Of a stretch of DNA of 64,000 nt, positions 8,598-15,264 are shown piece by piece. A program made the position numbers and the translations under genes. The stretch comes from Actinoplanes sp. N902-109. GTDB lineage: Bacteria; Actinomycetota; Actinomycetes; Mycobacteriales; Micromonosporaceae. Where the stretch lies: contig NC_021191.1 of the NCBI RefSeq assembly GCF_000389965.1, positions 8,743,501-8,807,500 of the forward strand, written 5' to 3'. How positions within the stretch are numbered: the stretch's first letter is position 1; each line of letters opens with the position of its first letter. Under the pieces are notes generated by a model, which saw only the letters and a program-made list of their open reading frames with translations, was not told where the DNA came from and searched no databases.

Positions 8598-8630
8598 GTT
8601 CAGAGGGCGTTCACCTGGCGTTAACCTTGG
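8598..8630. promoter_or_regulatory. Candidate PHO box (three 11-bp direct repeats)
   Basis: Three contiguous 11-bp units read on the plus strand: GTTCAGAGGGC (8598-8608), GTTCACCTGGC (8609-8619) and GTTAACCTTGG (8620-8630). Units two and three match the GTTCACC-type direct repeat bound by PhoP in Streptomyces. The array lies 94-126 bp upstream of the DUF47 start and overlaps the stop codon of the 8621-9532 gene. PhoP control of DUF47-pit is inferred. The repeat reads opposite to the operon, so orientation is not decisive. Confidence 0.6.
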
Positions 8631-9532
8631 ACAGGGGCGTAAGTGGATCTTTTCGACGGGAGGCGCTGCACCGGCGGCCGGCGCAGGCTCTTGGCGAGCG
8701 CGGCGAGATCCGTGTCGGCGATGGCGTCCACCCCGGCGGCCAGCAGCTCGTGCCACATGGTCCGGCGGGCGGCCCGGGACGCCCCGGGCAACCCGGTGAA
8801 CCGGACCGTCCGGCCGTCGTCGTGGGCGTCGCGCACCAAGGCGTGCAACTGGTGCCGTTCCTCGGCCGGGATGGGCTCGCACCCGTCCCAGCCAAACCGT
8901 CGCGACCAGGGCTCGGTCACCATCGGCACCAGCGCGGGCGGTGCTGCCGGGTTGCCGATGTCGTCGAACGAGCCCTCCGCGAACGCGAACCGCTGCTCCT
9001 GACCCGCCAGCAGCTCGCGCACGTCGACGATGCCCGCGATCGACACGGTCACCGCCCCGGACTCCAGCTCTCCGGCGACGCTGCGGCTCAGCAGCGGCGC
9101 ATGGTCCCGCAACTGCTGATCGAGCATCCGGTACGCGCGCAGCAGCATCTCGGCATCCCGCACCGGCCCGGTGAACTCGACCACGAGCCGGAACGGCACC
9201 CGCTGGTCACGGCACAGCCGGCCGCCGCGCGCGCGGATCCTGGCGAACAGCGGCGCCAGCACCAACCGGCGCAGCGTCCGCCCGGGCTGCGGGTTGCCGG
9301 GCCCGAGGAACAGCTCGCCGTGCGGCCCCGGACGCGCCGGCACCGTCAGCCCGGCCAGCCCGAACCGCAACACCTCGGGCAGCGGGTCGGCGTCCTGCGT
9401 CCCGGCTATGGCATGCGCGGTGGACAGGTACGGCCGCGGCCGGCGCAGGGCGGCGATGCCGAGGGTCGCCGCTCCGGTGGCCCCGGCCAGCCCGGCCAAG
9501 CCGCCCAGCAGAGTCGCCATGTCCTCGGCCAC
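8621..9532 (-). CDS. Hypothetical protein
   Basis: About 303 residues, not recognised. A hydrophobic alanine/glycine-rich N-terminal stretch (LLGGLAGLAGATGAATLGIA) could be a membrane anchor. The middle has a charged block with repeated arginines. The C-terminal 60 residues (TGLP, then WHELLAAGVDAIADTDLAAL) faintly resemble the last strand and helix of glycerophosphodiesterase/PI-PLC TIM barrels, which often end in a similar GVD-x-I-x-T-DDL block. I regard that as suggestive only. GTG at 9532, behind a GGGGGA, is the best start; GTG 9556 and ATG 9520 are alternatives. Confidence 0.6.
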   Translation of the reverse strand: MAEDMATLLGGLAGLAGATGAATLGIAALRRPRPYLSTAHAIAGTQDADPLPEVLRFGLAGLTVPARPGPHGELFLGPGNPQPGRTLRRLVLAPLFARIRARGGRLCRDQRVPFRLVVEFTGPVRDAEMLLRAYRMLDQQLRDHAPLLSRSVAGELESGAVTVSIAGIVDVRELLAGQEQRFAFAEGSFDDIGNPAAPPALVPMVTEPWSRRFGWDGCEPIPAEERHQLHALVRDAHDDGRTVRFTGLPGASRAARRTMWHELLAAGVDAIADTDLAALAKSLRRPPVQRLPSKRSTYAPVQG

Positions 9533-9593
9533 CGTTGTCCCCCGTTTCCCCCGCACGCGAATCGGGTCAAAGTACCGCTAAGTGTTCACCACT

Positions 9594-9609
9594 GTGTCAC
9601 AAGTGACAC
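9594..9609 (+). promoter_or_regulatory. Palindrome containing an ECF41 -35-like motif
   Basis: GTGTCACAAGTGACAC is a perfect inverted repeat with a 2-nt centre, 33 bp upstream of the sigma-factor ATG. It contains TGTCACA, the reported -35 element of ECF41 promoters. I do not see a clean CGTC -10 element at the expected distance, so this may be a promoter, an operator or both. Confidence 0.4.
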
Positions 9610-9642
9610 CGGTGATCGGGCAATGTCCCGCAGAATTCCTCC

Positions 9643-10506
9643 ATGCCCGTGGAGGAGTTCGAGGCCGAACGCCCGCATCTGCTCGCTCTCGGCTATCGGA
9701 TGCTCGGCAGCCGGGCCGAGGCCGAGGACGCCGTGCAGGAGGCCTGGCTGCGTTACGACCGGGCTTGCCGGACCGGCGAGGACATCCATGACCTGCGCGG
9801 CTGGCTCACCACGAGCACCGGGCGGATCTGCCTGGACGTGCTCAAGTCGGCCCGGGTACGCCGCGAGGCCTATCCCGGCCAGTGGCTGCCCGAGCCGGTC
9901 GTGTCCCGCCGCACCGACCCGGCCGAGCTGGTGGCCGAGCGGCAGGAGGTCAGCCTCGCCCTGCTCGTGGTGCTGGAGAAGCTCACCCCGGAACAGCGCG
10001 TCGCGGTCGTGCTGCACGATGCCTTCGGCGTGCCGTTCGACGAGGTCGCGGAGGTGCTGGGCAGCAGCGTGGCGACCACCCGTCAGCACGCCTCCCGCGG
10101 ACGCAGGGCCATCGCCGACGGCCAGGCCAGGCACACCGCCGACCGGGCCGAGCAGCGCAAGGTGCTGGAAGCGTTCCTCACCGCCGCCGCCTCCGGCGAT
10201 CTGAAGGCGCTCGCGGCGGTGCTGGCCCCGGACGTCGTGGCGATCAGCGACGGCGGCGGCGTGGTCAACGCTGGGCGCAACCCGGTCCTCGGCGCGGCCA
10301 AGGTGGCCCGGTTGTACGCGGGCATCTTCACCCAGCGGCGGGAGGGCGCTGTCGTCGAGCCGGTGCTGGTCAACGGGGATGCGGGCGTGCTCATCACTGC
10401 GCCTGGAATCTGCTCGGTGCTGGTCGCCACGGTCTCCGACGGGCGGGTGACGGCGATCTACAACCAGCTCAACCCGGCCAAGCTGGGCTCAGCCGGCCAC
10501 CGTTGA
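9643..10506 (+). CDS. ECF RNA polymerase sigma factor, ECF41 group, with SnoaL-like C-terminal domain
   Basis: 287-residue extracytoplasmic-function sigma factor. Region 2 (GYRMLGSRAEAEDAVQEAWL) lies at residues 18-40 and region 4 (LTPEQRVAVVLHDAFG and the following helix-turn-helix) at about 112-150. These are fused to an NTF2/SnoaL-like domain from about 170 to the end. The C-terminal domain carries SDGGG near residue 204 and NPAKL near 278. These correspond to the DGGGKV and NPDKL motifs that define ECF41 and tune its activity. ECF41 genes normally neighbour their target, a carboxymuconolactone decarboxylase, oxidoreductase or epimerase gene; none is adjacent here. Confidence 0.9.
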   Translation: MPVEEFEAERPHLLALGYRMLGSRAEAEDAVQEAWLRYDRACRTGEDIHDLRGWLTTSTGRICLDVLKSARVRREAYPGQWLPEPVVSRRTDPAELVAERQEVSLALLVVLEKLTPEQRVAVVLHDAFGVPFDEVAEVLGSSVATTRQHASRGRRAIADGQARHTADRAEQRKVLEAFLTAAASGDLKALAAVLAPDVVAISDGGGVVNAGRNPVLGAAKVARLYAGIFTQRREGAVVEPVLVNGDAGVLITAPGICSVLVATVSDGRVTAIYNQLNPAKLGSAGHR

Positions 10507-10995
10507 GAGCCACTCACGATAGGCCGAGGCGAAGGGCTCGGTGCCGTCGCCCAGCGCCACCAGCAGCCGGCGGGACGCGGCCCGGGCCTCGGTGACCAGC
10601 TCGTCCGGATAGCCGAACCGCACCCGGTGGTCCTCGAACTCGTCCTCGTCGCGCAGCTCGATCAGCCCCGAGTCGCGGCGGCGGGAGACATCCAGATCCA
10701 GGTCGATGATGTGAACGGTGTCACCCTCCCAGCGGGCCGGGGTGGTGATGTCGCAGTAGACCTCACTGGTGCGCGGCGGCGGGTTGAACATCCCGGTCCA
10801 CCACGCGCGGTGCGGGATGAGCAGCACGAACGGGATCTGCTCGACCGACGGCTGACCGTGGTAGACCGACGTCGTGCCGCGCGTCACACCCACCCAGATG
10901 CCCAGGTCATCCTCGTTGAGGCGGCGAGCCGGATAGTCCCGGTGGGCCGACCCGTCGTACTTCGTGTAGACGACCCGGACCGTCTCACTCGCCAT
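10489..10995 (-). CDS. DUF402 domain protein
   Basis: 168-residue soluble protein of the DUF402 family, which includes the nucleotide hydrolase FomD and related Mg/Mn-dependent phosphatases. Family features visible are the N-terminal YTKYDGSAHRDYPARRL strand region, a tryptophan/proline-rich FNPPP segment and the metal-binding block WEGDTVHIIDLDLDV near residues 88-104, followed by RDEDEFEDHR. The physiological substrate is unknown. The 3' end overlaps the convergent sigma-factor gene by 18 bp. Confidence 0.8.
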   Translation of the reverse strand: MASETVRVVYTKYDGSAHRDYPARRLNEDDLGIWVGVTRGTTSVYHGQPSVEQIPFVLLIPHRAWWTGMFNPPPRTSEVYCDITTPARWEGDTVHIIDLDLDVSRRRDSGLIELRDEDEFEDHRVRFGYPDELVTEARAASRRLLVALGDGTEPFASAYREWLSTVAG

Positions 10996-11051
10996 GACAA
11001 GACCCTAGCGGTGCGACGGTTCTGTCGGTGGTGGCGGGTACGGTCTTCGTC

Positions 11052-13064
11052 GTGACCGCCCCCGCCAAGTCCCGCCGCACGAAGGTCTCCGCCCACGATC
11101 TGCTCGCCACCGCGGTCGGCACGGTCCCCGGCGGTGCCACCCGCCCCGGGCAGGAACAGATGGCCGAGGCGATCGAACGCGCCGTCAAGGAGCGCGAGCA
11201 CCTGCTCGTGCAGGCCGGCACCGGCACCGGCAAGTCGCTCGCCTACCTCACCCCGGCGTTGCTCGTGGACGGTCCGGTCGTGGTGTCCACCGCCACCCTT
11301 GCCCTGCAGCACCAGCTGATCGAGCGCGACCTGCCCCGGCTGGCCGACGCGGTCGAGCCGGTGCTGGGCCGCCGCCCCACCTTCGCCGTGCTCAAGGGCC
11401 GCCACCACTACCTGTGCGTGGCCAAACTGGAACACGCCGACGAGGAGGAGCCGACCGACACGCTGTTCGACGACGCCCCGGTGCAGAAAACCCAGTGGCT
11501 GGGCGAGGCCGGCCGGCTCGGCAAGCAGATCCTGCGCATCCAGGATTGGGCGCAGAAGACCGAGACCGGCGACCGCGACGAGCTCGACCCCGGGGTCGAC
11601 GAGACCGCCTGGCGGCAGGTCTCCATGCCGGCCCGCGACTGCGTCGGCGTGGCCCGCTGCCCGTACGGCGCGGAGTGCTTCGCCGAGGCGTCCCGGGTGC
11701 GCGCCCGCGAGGCGGACATCGTGGTGACCAACCACAGCCTGCTCGCCGTCGACATGCTCGCCGAACGCAACATCGTGCCCCCGCACAAGCTGCTCATCAT
11801 CGACGAGGCCCACGAGCTCGCCGACCGGGTCTCCTCGGCGGCCCAGGCCGAGCTGACCCCCGACGCGGTCGAGCGCGCCGCCAAACGCTGCCGCACCCTG
11901 CTGCCCCAGGACGTCGCCGAGTCGCTGGCCGAGGCGGCCGACTCGCTCACCGTGGGCCTGGCCGACCTGCCCGCGGGCCGGCTCACCACCGGCCTGCCCC
12001 CGCTGCTGCACCAGGCCGTGCTGCTGATCGACGCGGCCACCCGCCGCGCCCTCGACGCCATCGGCGACATCAAGGCCGACGACCCCGACCCCGTACGCAA
12101 GCAGCAGGCCAAGGCCACCTTGGACGACATCTCCACAACGGCCCAGCGGCTGCTCGAGGAGTCCGACTTCGACGTGGCCTGGATCGAGAAGAGCGACATC
12201 GGCAACGGCCGCAGAGCCGTCGTGGTAGCCCCGCTCTCCGTCGCGGGCACGCTCTCCAACAATCTGTACGACGAACGCACCGTGGTCGCCACCTCGGCCA
12301 CCCTCACCCTGGGCGGCCGCTTCGACACCGTCGCCCGCGGCCTGGGCCTGCCCGTGGCCAAAACCCCCACCCCCGCCGCGGCCTCCTCCGGCGACGGCTG
12401 GACCTCGCTCGACGTGGGCTCCCCGTTCGACTACCCCAAGCAGGGCATCCTCTACGTCGCCGCACACCTGCCCCGCCCCGCCGCCTCCGGCCTGCCGGAC
12501 GCGGCCGGCGAGGAACTCCTCACCCTCGTCGAGGCGCTCGGCGGCCGCACCCTCGGGCTGTTCTCCTCCCGGCGAGCGGCCACCCAGGCGGCGGAATTGC
12601 TCCGCAGCCGCACCAACCTGCCCATCCTGCTCCAAGGCGAGGAAACCCTCCCGATCCTCGTCCGCAAGTTCAAGGAGCAGAAGGAAAGCTGCCTGTTCGG
12701 CGTCATGTCCCTCTGGCAGGGCGTCGACGTCCCCGGCGACGCCTGCCAACTCGTGGTGATCGACCGCCTCCCCTTCCCCCGCCCCGACGAACCCCTCGCC
12801 GCAGCCCGAGCCGCCGCCGTCGACGCCGCGGGCGGCTCCGGCTTCTCCTCCGTCAGCGTCCCCATCGCCGCCATCCGCCTGGCCCAGGGAGTGGGCCGGC
12901 TGATCCGCTCCACGGGGGACAAGGGCGTGGTCGCCGTCCTCGACTCCCGCCTGGAGACGGCGCGGGGGTATGGCGCTTTCCTCCGCCAGTCGTTGCCGCC
13001 GTTCTGGTATACGACTCGGCGGGAGGTTGCTTTGGGGGCTTTGCAGCGGTTGGGCAAGCAGTAA
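11052..13064 (+). CDS. dinG: DinG-family ATP-dependent DNA helicase with Fe-S cluster domain
   Basis: Superfamily 2, XPD/DinG-type 5'-3' helicase of 670 residues. Walker A QAGTGTGKS lies near residue 55 and the DEAH box (IIDEAHEL) near 250. Between them are four cysteines placed as in Fe-S helicases: YLC near 123, CVGVARC near 197-203 and EC near 209. Late motifs are LFSSRRAA, LWQGVDVPG and the motif VI block AQGVGRLIR. The best start is GTG 11052; an in-frame GTG at 11028 is possible. DinG enzymes act in replication/repair, resolving R-loops or damaged intermediates. Confidence 0.92.
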   Translation: MTAPAKSRRTKVSAHDLLATAVGTVPGGATRPGQEQMAEAIERAVKEREHLLVQAGTGTGKSLAYLTPALLVDGPVVVSTATLALQHQLIERDLPRLADAVEPVLGRRPTFAVLKGRHHYLCVAKLEHADEEEPTDTLFDDAPVQKTQWLGEAGRLGKQILRIQDWAQKTETGDRDELDPGVDETAWRQVSMPARDCVGVARCPYGAECFAEASRVRAREADIVVTNHSLLAVDMLAERNIVPPHKLLIIDEAHELADRVSSAAQAELTPDAVERAAKRCRTLLPQDVAESLAEAADSLTVGLADLPAGRLTTGLPPLLHQAVLLIDAATRRALDAIGDIKADDPDPVRKQQAKATLDDISTTAQRLLEESDFDVAWIEKSDIGNGRRAVVVAPLSVAGTLSNNLYDERTVVATSATLTLGGRFDTVARGLGLPVAKTPTPAAASSGDGWTSLDVGSPFDYPKQGILYVAAHLPRPAASGLPDAAGEELLTLVEALGGRTLGLFSSRRAATQAAELLRSRTNLPILLQGEETLPILVRKFKEQKESCLFGVMSLWQGVDVPGDACQLVVIDRLPFPRPDEPLAAARAAAVDAAGGSGFSSVSVPIAAIRLAQGVGRLIRSTGDKGVVAVLDSRLETARGYGAFLRQSLPPFWYTTRREVALGALQRLGKQ

Positions 13065-13573
13065 GCGGGTTTCTGCGCTGCCGTTTCTGCGGGGGCGCCG
13101 TTTCTGCGGGCGTTTCTTTCGGTGGGCGGCTTTGTGCGTGAGTGAGGCTTGCTTGCGCTGGGACGGCCGGGGGCCAGGGTGCCCACGACTGGCTGGTGGA
13201 GCGTTTTTACGCCGGTCGTGGGCACCCTGGCCCCCGGCCTTGCATGGTTTCCGGTTCCGCTGCGGGGTTGGTTGCTGATCGCTGGTGGGCTGGGCGGGCT
13301 GGAGTTTCACCTTGCGCTTGGTGGGTGGCTGCCGGTTTTGGTTCCGGCGGACGGGGGGGCGGGCAGGCCCGGGTTCGATAGGGGTCGCCGGGACGCACCT
13401 CGCCGGTTGCGCATACCAGTTCGATGGCGTCGGCCGGGTGATGAACGATCGGCCGGCGGTCGAACCAGCGCGGTCGAACCAGCGCCATCGAGCCTTGGCA
13501 ACGCCGGCGGCCGCCGCTGTCGATCGCGTGGCCGTGGACTTCGGGGCGACGGGCGGCTCGGCGGTGGGTGGGG
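13065..13573. other. 509-bp intergenic region with repeats, no gene seen
   Basis: No convincing coding sequence. Two copies of the 14-mer GCCGTTTCTGCGGG lie at 13080-13093 and 13097-13110, then the long hairpin at 13165-13239. A tandem duplication of GCGGTCGAACCAGC lies at 13456-13469 and 13470-13483. The composition is more T/G-rich than the flanking genes. It separates the convergent helicase and AI-2E permease genes. Confidence 0.6.
13165..13239. repeat. Long hairpin: 25-bp perfect inverted repeat, 29-bp stem with one G-U
   Basis: Left arm 13165-13189 (begins GGCCGGGGGCCAGGG) and right arm 13215-13239 are perfect 25-bp complements. Pairing continues through one wobble (13190/13214) and three more pairs (13191-13193/13211-13213), leaving a 17-nt loop with GTTTTT inside. 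There is no T-run after either arm. It may act as a bidirectional terminator between convergent genes, or be a dispersed palindromic repeat. The size is far above a usual terminator. Confidence 0.85.
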
Positions 13574-14833
13574 TCAGGGGGTGGGGTCGGTGGCGGTTAC
13601 CACTACGGCGTCTGGGGGGACCTCGGGGCGGCGGCGGGCGAGGCGGCGGATGCCGGTGTTGAGGACGGCGATGAGCGGGACGGCTACCAGGGCGCCGATG
13701 ATGCCTGCCAGGACTACGCCGGAGGCTATGCCGATGATGACCACGAGGGGATGGATGGCTACGGCCCGGCCCATGATGAGGGGCTGGAGGACGTGACCCT
13801 CGACCTGCTGGACCAGGATGACCGCGCCCAGGATGACGAGCGCCACGATCCAGCCCTGGTCGACCAGGGCTACCAGAACGGCCACCGCACCCGACACGCT
13901 GGCGCCGACGATCGGTACGAAGGCACCGAGGAACACCAGCGCCGCCAGGGGGAACGGGAACGGCACGTCGGCGATGACCAGGGCCAGGCCGATGCCGGTG
14001 GCGTCGATGAAGGCGACCAGCACGGTGGCACGTACGTACGCGCCGAGGGTGGCCCAGGAGGCGTCGCCGGCGTCGGCGAGACTCCAGCGGGCGTTGACCG
14101 GGAAGAGGCGGACCAGGAAGCGCCAGATCTTGCGGCCGTCGCGCAGGAAGAAGAACGTGGCGAACAACACCAGCAGGGCACCGGTGGCCAGCTCGAACAG
14201 GGTGGCGGCGGTCTGCACGCCGGTCGCGGTGAGCTGGGAGGTGTTCGAGTTGATCCAGTTCTGTGCGGTGTCGATGGCCTGGTTGACCTGCTTGTCGGAG
14301 AGGTGCAGGGGTCCCGTACGAGCCCAGTCCTGAATCTGCCGGACGCCGGCGGTCGACTTGGCGGTGAGCTCCGGCAGCCCGTCGATGAACTGGTTGACGA
14401 CCAGGGTGAGCGTGCCGGCGACCGCCGCGATCCCGCCCACCAGCACCAGGAACGTGGCCAGCGAGGGGGGCAGCCGGGCCTTGAGCAGCCATCCGACCGC
14501 CGGGGCGAGCAACGCCGACAGCAGCAGCGCGATGGCCAGCGGGATGACGACGATGCTGATCATGCCGATGAAGTGGAGCAGCACCCAGCCGACCACCCCG
14601 ACGATCAGCAGTCGCCAGGACCAGGCCGCGGCGATCCGCAGCGAGTGCGGCACCTCGGCGTCGTCCCGGCTGGCCGTGGAATGGTGCTCGGTGGCCGGCG
14701 GCGGTGCCGGCAGGTCATATTCGACGTCGGGCTCCTCGGGTGCGCGCTCCTCGACACGGGCGGTGCGCACCGATTCGCGGCCGGACTCGTAGGCCTTGCG
14801 CAGGTTGTCCCGCACCCTTTGCAAGCGGCTCAA
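13574..14833 (-). CDS. AI-2E family (PerM/YtvI) membrane protein
   Basis: 419-residue polytopic membrane protein of the AI-2E transporter superfamily, whose members export or exchange small molecules or ions; the substrate here is unknown. After an acidic, proline-rich cytoplasmic N-terminus of about 85 residues come paired hydrophobic segments. A long extracytoplasmic stretch follows (LSDKQVNQAIDTAQNW), then the conserved C-terminal core FPLAALVFLGAFVPIVGA and VQQVEGHVLQPLIMGRAV, the family hallmark. Start choice is uncertain: TTG 14833 follows a GAGGGGG, and GTG 14815 is an alternative. Confidence 0.88.
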   Translation of the reverse strand: MSRLQRVRDNLRKAYESGRESVRTARVEERAPEEPDVEYDLPAPPPATEHHSTASRDDAEVPHSLRIAAAWSWRLLIVGVVGWVLLHFIGMISIVVIPLAIALLLSALLAPAVGWLLKARLPPSLATFLVLVGGIAAVAGTLTLVVNQFIDGLPELTAKSTAGVRQIQDWARTGPLHLSDKQVNQAIDTAQNWINSNTSQLTATGVQTAATLFELATGALLVLFATFFFLRDGRKIWRFLVRLFPVNARWSLADAGDASWATLGAYVRATVLVAFIDATGIGLALVIADVPFPFPLAALVFLGAFVPIVGASVSGAVAVLVALVDQGWIVALVILGAVILVQQVEGHVLQPLIMGRAVAIHPLVVIIGIASGVVLAGIIGALVAVPLIAVLNTGIRRLARRRPEVPPDAVVVTATDPTP

Positions 14834-14925
14834 CTGCCCAACCCCCTCGTGCCCGGCGTACGACCCAGCCCACCGTAGTCGAGACCGGCACACGGGCCCG
14901 GCAGGCGCGGGCGTACCGTTCTGCC

Positions 14926-15264
14926 GTGAGCACCGACACCCAGACCGAACCCGGGCTGCCGATCCGCATGCTGCACGACCGCGTCCTCGTGCGGCTCGAC
15001 GGTGGCGAGGGCGAACGACGTTCCAGCGCCGGCATCGTGATCCCGGCGACCGCGTCCATGGGCCGCCGGCTGTCCTGGGCACGGGCGGTCGGTGTGGGCC
15101 CCAACGTACGCTCCATCGTCGTCGGCGACCGGGTCCTGTTCGACCCTGAGGAGCGTTCCGAGGTGGAACTGCACGGCAAGGAGTACGTGCTGCTCCGCGA
15201 GCGGGATGTGCATGCGGTCGCGGCCAGCCGGGTGGAATCGGACGGAACCGGCCTCTATCTCTGA
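14926..15264 (+). CDS. GroES-like co-chaperonin (stand-alone)
   Basis: 112-residue Cpn10-fold protein. It has the RMLHDRVLVRLDGGEGERR N-terminal strand, the mobile-loop position SSAGIVIPATAS, the GVGPNVRSIVVGDRVLF core and the EYVLLRERDVHAV C-terminus. Canonical GroES caps GroEL during folding. This copy stands alone, has no groEL next to it and no CIRCE element upstream. It is probably a paralogue distinct from the main groES. The start is GTG 14926. The gene overlaps the convergent protease gene by 10 bp. Confidence 0.85.
   Translation: MSTDTQTEPGLPIRMLHDRVLVRLDGGEGERRSSAGIVIPATASMGRRLSWARAVGVGPNVRSIVVGDRVLFDPEERSEVELHGKEYVLLRERDVHAVAASRVESDGTGLYL

Noticed and set aside
10996..13573. Long minus-strand open frame opposite the helicase
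   Set aside because: Low-complexity R/G/H-rich translation with no motif; the helicase on the plus strand has a full motif set.
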